Shown here: positions 13,991 to 26,200 of the stretch, piece by piece
How positions within the stretch are numbered: the first letter of the stretch is position 1
Layout: each line of letters opens with the position of its first letter
Source of the DNA: Alviniconcha marisindica
Lineage: Eukaryota > Mollusca > Gastropoda > Provannidae
Direction of reading: 5' to 3'
Assembly: GCA_018857735.1 (NCBI GenBank)
Contig: JABMCL010003441.1
Span: 85,001-149,000, forward strand
DNA length: 64,000 nt
Translations under genes and position numbers: made by a program
Notes under the pieces: generated by a model
Databases searched by the model: none
What the model was told of the DNA's origin: nothing
The model's input: only the letters and a program-made list of their open reading frames with translations

Positions 13991-16900
13991 TCTCTCTCTC
14001 ACTCTCTCTTGGTTTTCAGCAAGATTTTCACTTTTTGAAAAGCAGGTGAACAAAGAGAGCGTGAGAGAGAAGGTACTTTTATCTCCAGAGAAGTACTGGC
14101 AGGTATTGAAATCCTGGTGGATAGGTGCGTGGGTGGGGGTATTAGTATTACATAGGACAGCACTAAATTAATGCCAGAGAGAATTTAATTGGCAGTGGTG
14201 TAAGCCATTTCATTTTGAAGAGGAATTTCTCAGACTGATATAGATCTGAACCCTGGTTCATTTGAGAGAAGGAGGAAGAAGGGTACTTGATGAATGTGGG
14301 GCCTGACACGCTAAACTTCTGACCAATGCATTGCCGGGATGATTTGACCCAGATGCATAAACTTAACAGCATGCATAACATTACAGATTGGTAATGGTTG
14401 TGGTGGGGGAGGGTGATATGGACAGGAAAGGGAGGGTGGGGGAGGGTTGTGATGACATGGACTGGAGTATGCTTGTTGTATCATTCTGCATTGCCTGTTC
14501 ATTGTAGCCTTTTTTAACACTTGCATATTGTTTTGTTTTTCAGGAAATGGAGACGCCTGAAAAGAAGCAGAATGCTAAAGGTTTGTCAGTGTCTTTGTTT
14601 GTTGTGCAGAAAAAGTGCCAATTCAGATACGTGAACCCTGTGCACTTGCGTTTTTTTAATTTTTAGAGGTCATTCATCTGATAATTCAGTGGTTGAGTTT
14701 CCAGCTTACAAGTATGCTTAACATATAATTTATTCAGTGGTTGAATTTCCAGCTTACAAGTGTGCTCAACATATAATTCATTCAGTTGTTGAGTTTCCAG
14801 CTTACAAGTATGCTTAACATATAATTCATTCAGTGGTTGAGTTTCCAGCTTTGCTGAAATTATAACACTGTGATGACTAGCCCTTTTGTGATGACTAGCC
14901 CTTTTGTTTCACTTGGCTTAAATCTTGCTTTATCACTGTGTCTGTGATGTCATGGAGTTGTAATATTATGTACTTGTATAGATCTGCACAAATTATGCAA
15001 CAAAAAATCTTTAAAAAAAGAAAAAAAGTTATTAGTTTAACTGTGCAGACAAAAGTTTAAATAACTTTAACATTCGATCAGTAACAAGATGCTGAACTGG
15101 CTGTGTTTGCAAACTTTAACATTCAATCAGTAACAAGATGCTGAACTGGCTGTATTTGCAAGCTGCTGCCTACTACCTTTTTATGTTAAAAAAGAAGAAG
15201 AAGAAAAAGAAGAATGTATTGATATTATGATGGGTTGCCTTTTTTGTACTTAGCAAACTGTGCGACACTTACTGGTGTGATTTCCCATGTCTCTTAATCT
15301 TAAGGCAACAGCTTGGTGTAATTGGACCGAGAACAGTTTATTGATTGTAAATGTTTTACAAGGATGCCACATGTTACATTTGTGGAAGGTGTCTCATAAA
15401 ATTAGTTAAGAGGAGAAGCCAGTTGGTAAAGTTTTGCTTGAATTGGATGGATTTCTCTTCTTTTTTTTTAGGGGCAGGAAAGAAGAAGGGCTCATCGAGG
15501 AAGCGAAAGCAGGATACGGCAGCAGAACATGCCAAGGCAGTGACGGAGGGCGAGGCATCGCCGGTGAAAACCTCAGCTGTTTCACCGCTGCGTAGTCCAG
15601 CAGATGAGGCCCGGTCCATGCCTGGTGAAACAGACTCGCCCTCTGCCCCCATGGAAACCAACAGGCAGGAGGTGACGCACAGTGACTCTGACAGCGAGGA
15701 CACGGCACTACCCACCATATTGCCTCCCAGTAAGCGAAAGATTTCACTAGAGAAAAAGGTGCCCCCACTCCGAATAACTGTGCCCAAGCTGCAGATCGAC
15801 CCACCCAAACTGAAGTTGGAGTGCCCCAGACCAAATGCACAGAGCCCAAAGGCACAGTTTGATTCAGTCAAGCTTGAGAAGCAGAAGTCGAAAGGAGAGG
15901 GTGTGAAGTCTGGCTCGGTGAGCCGCGATTCCCATACACTTCCTAGTGGGGAAAAGACGAGTTCAAAAGTGGCACAGCTTCCTATACGACCATCCAAGGA
16001 TAGTGTGCGTGATTCTGTATCTTCAGATGTGTTCAGGAGCAGGAGCCCCTCTGCGCCCTCTTGCGGGACGGCAGCAGCAGTGAAAAAAGACCCGTCTGGG
16101 AAGGCGGTGAGTGTCACCAGTGTTTCTCACCACCAGCACGGCCTGCTGAAGCCGGAGTTCAGCAGTAGGCTGGCAAGACCGGAGGTGACCGATTCCCGAG
16201 GGTACGTGAAATCAGAACCTGTGACTCCAAGGACTGTTAAACCTGAGCCAGTTGACAGGACAGGTCGCCAAGAACAGGCCGAACTGAAGACCGCCAGACC
16301 GGAGGCGCTGGATTCCAGGCGAAAGTATGGCTCTGGCTCTGGCTTCACCTCAACTACCCCCACCTCAGAAGTCAGCAGGGAGCCAGTGTTTAGCGTGTTC
16401 AGTTCTCCGCCTAGTGCAGGGAGGGATGTGCCGAGCACCAGCAGGGATTCTGTACTGTCTGGTGGTAGCAGGGACACGTCTGGCTTATTCTCCAGCTACA
16501 GCGCCAGCAGGGACACCTCCAGCCTTTCCTCCAGTGTGAGAGACTCGGTCACTTCCGGCCGAGGCACCGGCCTCAGCTCGGCTTCTGCTTCACAATTCTC
16601 TCCATTGTTCAGAGACTCGGTCACTTCTGGCAGAGGCACCACCAGCCTCAGCTCATCCTCAGCTTCACAATTCTCTCCATCTTTCAGAGACTCGCACCTG
16701 ACTTCTTGGTCAAGCAGGGACCCTCACCTTGGCTCGGGGCCGAGCACAAGAGACCTTCACCTAAGTTCAGGGTCAGGTCGAGACATTCACCTCGGCTCAG
16801 GGTACATTCACCTCAGCTCAGGGTCAAGTAGGGACAGTTCCTCTTTCAGTTCCCCTTCCAGCAGGGACTCACTCTATCCCCGTGGGGATCCCAAAAACAC

Positions 16901-19900
16901 TTCTGCTGGAGCTTCTCGCCATGGCCTCAGTACGTCCATATCAGGCAAGGAGAATGCGGACAGGCCGCTCAGTGTCAAGTCTTTGACTTCAGTGCCGAAA
17001 AAAGGGGATGGGGTTCAGCCACTGGATACCATTCTGAACTCTTCACTGTATGCAGCAGATAGTGACAAGTCCAAACAATACAAAGGTCAGTATGTGCTTA
17101 GTAAGTTTGTTTGAAATAGCTTGTAGATATAATAATACATGTATATTTTATGCCATGGACACACTTTTAGTAGTTCTGTGTATATTCCTGTATTCCTAAA
17201 TTTACCTACTGGTATAAATGTGTGTTTTTCAGTATAATAATGTTGTGATTGTGTGTGTGTTTTTCAGTGTAATAATGCTGTCATTGTGTGTGTGTTCTTC
17301 AGTCTAATAATACCATGATTGTGTACTACTACATCACTACATGTTACTGTTCATAAAAAAAGAAAGAGAGGTGGAGTTTGTGTGTGTGTGTGTGTGTACT
17401 TTGTTATTGTTGAGGTATCATGGATTTTGCTCTGCATCCTTTTAAAATTGTTAATTTCTGTATCAGTACCATATTTTAGAATGATAGAAATCAGAACAAT
17501 CAGTGAAAGTCCAAACATCCCACAAGAAAAATGGGTTTGAAGTATTGATCAACATTTTCCTGCAGTGCATGTTCTAGTTGAAGTTCTACTGTTTTGTTAA
17601 AGTTTGTCAAATGGTATCATACTGGAGATCTGAGGTTGGTACATACTTTGAGCAGTTTTTGTTTTGCCTAAAAATTGTGTGAGAGTACTATAAAAGTATA
17701 TATTTGAACACAGTCTTTTTATGAGACAGTACACTAAAGTACTGTTGATCACTTAATATTTCCCTCCAGACTTCTGTGGAAGACACCTAATGTTGGCTAG
17801 CACAAGTTTAGTAAAGTGACATTTCTGTAAAACATTATCTTTTAGAGCTTTACCCTGTCATGATGCCATTTGCATATTTGGTGACATTGACTCCTTGTGG
17901 TCAGTATTATAATGATAAGTGTGTGTGACTTGTTACTTCCAAATTGTAAAGCTAGTTTATAAAAAAATAAAAAATAAAATTGTTGTATGAAAACTGAAAA
18001 CCTTTTTTGTTCAGCTTTTTTCTCGGACTCTGTTTTACTTTTAATGTAAAGTTGTTTTTAAAACATTTTATGATGGTAGTCTCTGTGCTTCAGCTATCAC
18101 TAAGTGCTTCTGTGCATTTAAAAAAAAAAAAAAGGATGCCTGTTTGGTTTTAGAGGCCTTGACACAGTTTCAAGGTCACATACAGAGTGGTGATTGAAAA
18201 TTCAGACTGAAGTGGAAATTGTTCTTTTTCATCCAAGGTCTGGTGTAGAAATCTGTCATCCAGACCAGTGAATGTAGTATTAGGTAGTGTAGACTACTTA
18301 GACAATATCATTATCACACACATTTAACAGAACATGGCTGTGGCAAGCCTTCAAGGGAGATCATTGACACAACTCTGTATTCCACAATGCTTTTAACACT
18401 ACAGTGTTATTGTGGGACAGTGTTCAAATAGAACATTTTAAACTTTGTATATAATATATGTTGTACCAGTGATAACCTCTGTTGAGGTTTACCTGTTCTT
18501 GATCTTATTACTAGACTAGTTTGGTACTGGTTTTAGTGGCCATGGCCTTAAATCTACTTTGAGTGTAATGGGAGAGAAGTTCAACCAAGACATAATTTTG
18601 TTTTGTTTTTAATATAAACTATTCTATTATTTTTAATGTAGCTTTTTAAAAATGTTACGGAAGTCAGGCTGACTGAACATTTGCTCTTTTTGTGAAGAAT
18701 TATTGTTATCAACTGTCATTCATATTCCAGGCTGTTTCCTGTTTTATATCGTTGACACTTGAGAATATGATTACAGGTCTGGATTCTGACTTTGACATGG
18801 TGTTGCAACGAATTGATCTAGAATACCTTGAGGTGAGCATTTGATGTTGCACCTGTGAGTGTAGGTAATTTGTAGCATGTATACATGTGTTCACTGTAAG
18901 AACATGTTTATCTTGTTCACTTGCATTATTAAAATATTAGTATTTAAAAAGAATCTGTAGCTATTCTGTATTGCCGCTGCTGGTTTTGCTTTATTCCAGA
19001 ATAATACTTGCATCAGTGTTGCATAAATTTGGCATGAAATTTGAATGGTATCAATAGGGCTTTGCCGAGTTCCAAGTATGCAAAGGTATAATTGTTCTTT
19101 GTTTGTTTTTGCACTCTTTAAAATGATAACATGCTGTAAAGTTTAAATTGTTATTGTAGCACTTGGCAGCATTCGATTTTATGATTTATCTCACCATAAG
19201 TTGATAATGTTAAGTTACTATTATAACCATGACTGGGTATAATTTAGATTTTCAGCCTAGTTTGTAAGCTATTGTCTCATGTCATTGTCAGCAGAGAAAT
19301 AGTCGTAATAAGTAGATTTATAATTAAGTTTGATCTTGGTGCAAACTCCAAAGAACTGTAAAGCTGTTCAAGGGAAGCATTTTGCCATTTACATTACCAG
19401 TTGATTTGTTTCATCTGTGCAGAAATCACTGTTGTTGGTTTGACAGTTTGTCAGTTGATGTGTTTTGTCTGTGCAGAAATCACTGTTGTTAGTTTGACAT
19501 TTGTCAGTTGATGTGTTTTGTTTGTGCAGAAATCACTGTTGTTGGTTTGACATTATCATGATTATGTCAGGTGATTTTGTTTGTCTGTGCAGAATTCACT
19601 GTCGCTGGTTTGATGTGTCAGTTGATTTGTCTTGTCTGTGCAGAATCCAGAAATCACTGTTGTTGGTTTGAGTTTGACATGTCAGTAGATTTGTTTTGTC
19701 TGTGCAGAAATCACTTGTTGGTTTGATGTGTCAGTTGATGTGTTTTGTCTGTGCAGAAATTGCTGTTGCCAGCTGTCACTCCTATGGAGCTGAATGATGG
19801 TAAGCATTTGTTGAGAATTTGATATTAAAAAAGAAAGAAAAAATGAAGTAAAAACACATTTCAAATGGCTGAAAATGGTATGGTAATATTCTGTTGTGGG

Positions 19901-22900
19901 AGTTTGGATCACCATGTCTTGGTAACACTACATAGTAATTAGTACATGTATGCAGTGAATGCAAGAGCAGTGAGTACTACCCAGACCTTAATTATAATTT
20001 CTAAAGATTGGGTGTATATATTATACTTTATAGATATACTTTATAGTTACTAAGTTAGTATGCAGTGTGTTGTGTTTACCTGGCACATGGTTGTAAGCTA
20101 TATAGTTAGTATACAGTGCGTTGTGTTTACCTGGCATATGGGTATAGTCTGTATACAGTGTTTTGTGTTTACCTGGAGTATGATTGTATACAATATATAT
20201 AATTAGTATACAGTGTTTTGTGTTTACCTGGTATATGGTTATAGTCTGTATACAGTGTTTTGTGTTTACCTGGAGTATGGTTGTAATATATATTGAAGTT
20301 GTATACTATATAGTTAGTGTACAGTATGTTTTGTTTACCTGGTGTATGGTTGTATACTTAGTTACTTAGTATACACTGTGTTGTGTTTACCTGCAATATG
20401 GTTGTATACTATAGAGGTTTTTTGTTTGTTTGTTTTGTTTTGCCAAGCACATCATTGTGGGGCTTTAAGTCAGAGCAGCATGCATCCATTACAGTGCTTT
20501 TCATCCACTCTTATATAATATAGAGTTAGTACATATTGTGTTGTGTTTACCTGGCACAGGGGTCACAAACACTTTGTGAACCACTTTTGCCACCTCACAC
20601 ACACATGTCTGTCGCACAGGTTTCAGATGAAAAAGGTCCAGTGCAATCACTGTGGCTTGCTGTGTGTGTGTGTGTGTGCAGAGGAGCTACGCCAGGCGGT
20701 GGTGGACGGGAACTGCTACCTGGTGGAGAGGGCGCTGGCCTGCACTAAGCCTTACAACCTGGACCTCCCAGACAACAAGGGTTACACCCTCCTCATGAAC
20801 GCAGTGCTTGGAGGTCAGTGCTCCCAGCACAACTCCACTGCTTGAAATTAAAGGGGAAACAGAAATGAAGACTTGCTGGCCTGAAAACGGAGACAAATAC
20901 ATTGTGCATATCATATTTTCAGGGTTCATGTTAACCACTGTAACCAGTGATTTCTGGTATTTTACTGGTTAAAATCAGCATCTGCTGCCAGCACTCCACA
21001 GCTTGAATTTAAAGGGGAAACAGAAGTGAAGACTTTTTGTTGGCTCGAAAACATAGGGAATATGCATATATTTCAGGGTTCACATTAACCAGTAATTTCC
21101 GGTATTTTACCAGTTAAGATCAGCAAGTACTGGAACAGTCCTCTTTATCAAGCTACAAAAGGACACTAAGCAACAGTTAAATGGTGAAGAATGAGATGTA
21201 GAACTAGGACACTTATCTGGTTTGGGTTGAGCTATGTTGTTTCCCTGTCCAGTGAGCATTTGACTGTTAAGTGTTGTTTTGTGGCATGATAAAGGGGATT
21301 ACTCTGAAAATGTGCATGTTGTGTTTTGTCCTAATAAACGGCGTTCTTCTGACTCTTTTATGTGTTTGGATCTTGTTTAGAACACTAGCAGTCATTCTTG
21401 TTTCAGATTTTTGTTGTTGTTTTGGTTAAAATCCAAGAACTGAATAAACTAACTGGCAGATGTTTCTGGCTCTGTGGACAGCATTGCAGTTTGTACTCAC
21501 TGACACTCTGTGGTGCTGACAGTGCTCTGCTTGTGTGGTGCTAACAGTGCTGTGGTTGGTGATGTTTCAGGCTCAGATGACATCATCGTCCACTTGCTGT
21601 CCCGAGGGGCTGACGCTCAGGTGCAGGTGAACGGCAACACTGCCCTCATGCTGGCGGTGGACCATGTGAGTTGTGGGTACTGCCCTTATGCTGGTGGTGG
21701 AACATGTGAGTTGTGGGTACTGCCCTCATGCTGGCGGTGGAACATGTGAGTTGTGGGTACTGCCCACATGCTGGTGGTGGAACATGTGAGTTGTGGGTAC
21801 TGCCCTCATGCTGATGGTGAAACATGCGAGATGTGGGTGACTGGTGAATGGCAACGCTGTACTCTTATAATTCTGGAAGCTGTGTTGAAATTATTTTCAG
21901 ATTATTTTCACTGAGAGCAGAATGAAATGGAAAAGATGAAAATACTCTGAACTTTTCTATAGCAGAATACTACAGTTTTTTTGAAAGCTCCCTCTTACCT
22001 GTATTTGAGTGTAAACAGGTCTGATAAAGAAATAACTTGTCCATCTTCCTCGGCTTGCTGACAGTGTGTTTGTTTGTTCCTTCAGGCGGAGAGTTCCACA
22101 GTGTTCATGCTCCTGGAGATGGGGGCCCACGTCAACACTGCTGACCACAGCGGGGAGACGGCACTGTTCAAGGTCAGCATCCTTTTTGGGAGCAGGGAAT
22201 TGACTTGACTGCAGTGTAAAGGCTATGAAAGAAATGAGCTGCAAAAAGGTGCACCCAAAATGAAGTGAAAATAGGACTGGTTTTACCAAGGGTCAGCGTG
22301 TCAGTGATAATGGTGTCTGTACCTTATGCACAGGTCTGCAGCACCATAATGCTGCTGAATGGTGTAACTAGGTGACTGGCTGCATATGCAGCAACTTAGG
22401 ATGAATTTACTGAGAACAAAAGTGAAGACAGCTAGACATTTTGGGGGCTTTGGTATCCTGACTGCATCCAGTGAAACATCTGATGAGAGGGTGGCTTTAC
22501 TGTACAAAAGCGGAGAAAGCTGGATGGTTTTGGGCTTTGATGTCATGCCTGCATTACAGAGAAACATCTGATGAGAGACCACTGTGATGAAGACCACCCA
22601 TCTTTAAAACCAGTTTTGTGAACACGTTCCCTCCAGAAATTCATGCAAGTGAACCCGAGACCACCTGTCTTTTAAGAGCGCCATTTCTGTATCACTAAAC
22701 CAAGGACCACCACTCCCTTTGAAGAGGGGTCCAAGAGTATGACCAAGATAATCAGCTTTGTGTTTGCCAGAGCTCAGGATCTGTGTGAAAGTCGAGGTGG
22801 CCATCCTGGGCTCCCCGTCCCTAATGGTCCTTATGGTCTCTGGACCTAAAGCAACATTCAACTTAAAACCACAGAGCTCGGGAGCTGTGTGAAAGTAAGG

Positions 22901-23184
22901 TGGCCATCCTGGGCTCCCTGTCCCTAACCGTCCTTACGGTCTCTGTGGACGTAAGGCAACATCAAACTGAACAGCCGGGTATCAGTGAACAAAGGCCAAG
23001 TCCCGCATTAGTCCTGGGCAATAACTGAGGCACACAAACTATAAGCCTGACGCAGGATGCACCTGAGCACCAGTTACGTCAGTCACAGTCCTACAAGTAT
23101 AGACCCCAGTGCTCTAGACAACTAGAGATGTGTTCTCCCCCCTACTGTGTTGTGACCCAGAGCATGTTGTAACAGTGGTTCTCC

Positions 23185-23215
<31 letters not shown>

Positions 23216-26200
23216 ACACATACACTGTGTTGTGACCCAGAGCATGTTGGGTTCCCCCCCCCCCCCAAACACACACACACACTGTGTTGTGACCCAGAGC
23301 ATGTTATAACAGTGCTCCCCGCCCCCCACAAACACACACTGTGTTGTGACCCAGAGCATGCTGTAACAGTGGTCCTCCCTCCTCCCTCCACTGTGTTGTG
23401 ACCCAGAGCATGTTGTAACAGTGGTTCCCCCCCCCCCCCCCCCCCAAAGACACACACACACAGAGTGTTGTGACCCAGAGCATGTTGTAACATTGGTCCG
23501 CGTCATTACAGAGGAGAACGTTTTCTGCAGGCGGTGCAGCTTCTGCCCCCAAACCCCCTCCCTCCACTGTGTTGCGACCATTACGGAGGAGCACTTTTTT
23601 CTGCAGGCGGTGCGGCGTGGGGACAAGCAGATCCTCAAGCTGATCCTGGACCACGGGGCCAACTTCACCCTTGTGTCGCGTGCGGGGCTCAGCCCCCTGC
23701 AGATGGCCAAGCAGTATCGCCTGGCCGATGTGGAGACCACGCTCATTGACCACATTCAGCGGTATGCGTCTGCTGTGTGTTGTGAGGATGATAGAGAATG
23801 TCGTCTCCTGTTTAAATGAGCGGAGAACTTTGAAAGAAAAAAATGTGTCTAGTCTGTGGCTATGTGTTGGTATTGGTTCTTATCATCTTGCACTCATTTT
23901 GTGAATAAACGTGTTAGAGTTGAGTCATGGGAGTTGTCAGTTTCCACCATTTTTAGTGGTTTGTGGATCTTTTACATACTGCTGTGGTAACGTTGGGGTG
24001 AAACAGATACTGAACTGTGAGTCAGCACAAAAAGTTGACCCTAGGCAAATAAATTCTCCCAGTGCTCTCTTAGCTCTCCCTGTTCTTCATGAGACATGAT
24101 ACGATTTTTCTGACAAGTGCGTGTTGGCATGGTGCAATGTGGCCTGTATGAATGTATGTGTCACATGGTTTGGCATGGTGCAATGTAGCCTGTATGTATG
24201 TATGTGTCACAAGGTTTGGCATGGTGCAATATAGCCTGTGTGTGTGTTGCTAGGGTGGTACGAGCGTTTGAGGAGCAGGTGCATCTGACAGTGCGGGGGA
24301 CGGCCAAGCTGGTGTCGTGCTTGTTCCCCCATCACTGTGTGCCGCTGTATGAGAGTGACACCATTGCCATCCCCTTCAAGTACCAGCCCACGCTGCCCAC
24401 TGGACCAGGTCTGTGAGACTGCCACTGTGCCACACTGCACCACAGTACATGGCACTGCACCACACAGCACCACACTGTGCCACAGCACATGGTGCCCCCA
24501 CTGCACCACATGACACTGTACCACATGACACTGTACCACATGACACTGTACCACAGCACCACAGCACATGGCACTGCATTGCAAAGTACCACACTGTGCC
24601 ACATCACATGGCATACCCGCTGCACCACATCACATTGCATCGCACAGCACCACACTGCCACAACACATGGCACACCCACTGTGCCACATCACACTGCACC
24701 ACATCACATGGCTGCACCACAGCACCACACAGTACTGCACCACACCACACTGCCATGGCACAGGGCACACCCACTACACTAACCCACACCACGCTGGACC
24801 ACACCACATTAATAAGATGTGTATATTGCTCTCTGATGTCACTTAACCAGATGATATCACTGCACATGGCACACCCACTACACTAATCCACGCCACACTG
24901 TACCACACCACATTAACAAGATGTGTACATTAACCAGATGGCATCACTGAAAGTACAGCCAAGAGAAGTGATGAAAAATAGTTCTTACACATTCAAGCTG
25001 CGTGTCCAGCTTGCACCTTGAACGCACATGTCCAGGACCACATCCTGACATTTGTCCTTGTCCTCCCAGCTCAGGTGTGCCGTACACTGACCTGCAGGTG
25101 CTGTGTGTTTCAGGTATGGGCTGCTTGTTGTTCATCGCTCACGCTCGCTTCAACCAGCAGGAGGTGAAGTGTCGGTTGTACGGTCAGTGCGCTGTGGAGA
25201 AGGTCACGCTGAATGGCGTCCTGCAGCCCTGTCTCACTGAGGTAGGTGTTCTACAGTGTAGGTTGTACGGTCAGTGTGCTGTGGAGAAGGTCATGCTGCA
25301 TGTGCGTGTGCATGTGCATGCAGGTGTGTGTGTGTTGCAAGTGTGTACATGTGTGTGTGCGCGTGCTTAGAATAGGCTCTAGGACAAGATTTTGCACTTT
25401 ACAAATACTTCAATTTTTATCATTATGACATGACGTCTGGATGTTTTACGTTCTACATGCATCATTCGATTGCCTCTATCAGAATCATGCATTTATTTTG
25501 CCCTACCCCCCTCCAAACCCCGAGTGACCTGTCTACTCATGTGACCCAAAAAGGGGACCCCTGGAAGTTTTGTCTTTAAGTGAAATGCGTGTTTTTTTTC
25601 TTCAGGAGTCGAACTTCGTGCTGATGTGTCATCCGCTGATTGCGGGCTGGAATGAACTGGTGATACACACGAGGAAGGATGCCACATCCAAGGTGACACC
25701 TTGCATAACACTGCAGCCAAATGTTATGTGTGTGTGTTGTGTGTGCGTGCGTGCATGTGTGAGCATGACTTTTTCTTTCATTTACTAGAATGAGTATAAC
25801 ACAATTATAGAACATGTCGGTACACCTGTTCCAACAATGGTTTACAGACAGGTACAAATATACATGTCCAGTTTATGCATACATAAATGAAAAAGGTACA
25901 GACGTATAGACAGCCATACATACAGAGAGGTGGACAAAGTGCTTCATCGCCTTGCACATTGAGTGATTGACTGCATGTCATGTGTATTCATTCTAAATCT
26001 AGAATAACTGCATATACACTGAGGTTATCAGTTTTCTATCATCAGAATGGGCTTATAGCAGAGCCAGTTCAGGTTAAAGGAGGACAATTTGCCACTGATC
26101 TTTGAATTGTATTCATCTATTTTGTACTTCAAATGTTACTTTGCTTTGTCAGTTTCTCCCCTATAACCCATTCACTGTCATAGAAATGGGATGTTTCATC

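Noticed and set aside
14020..14045. Acceptor at 14019 for the exon after MPP8 exon 3
   Set aside because: Read in phase 0 it meets a TGA before the next usable donor with correct phase; the site at 14045 keeps the frame.
23114..23755. 213-codon minus-strand frame
   Set aside because: Antisense to an array and MPP8 exon 12; low-complexity and no homology.
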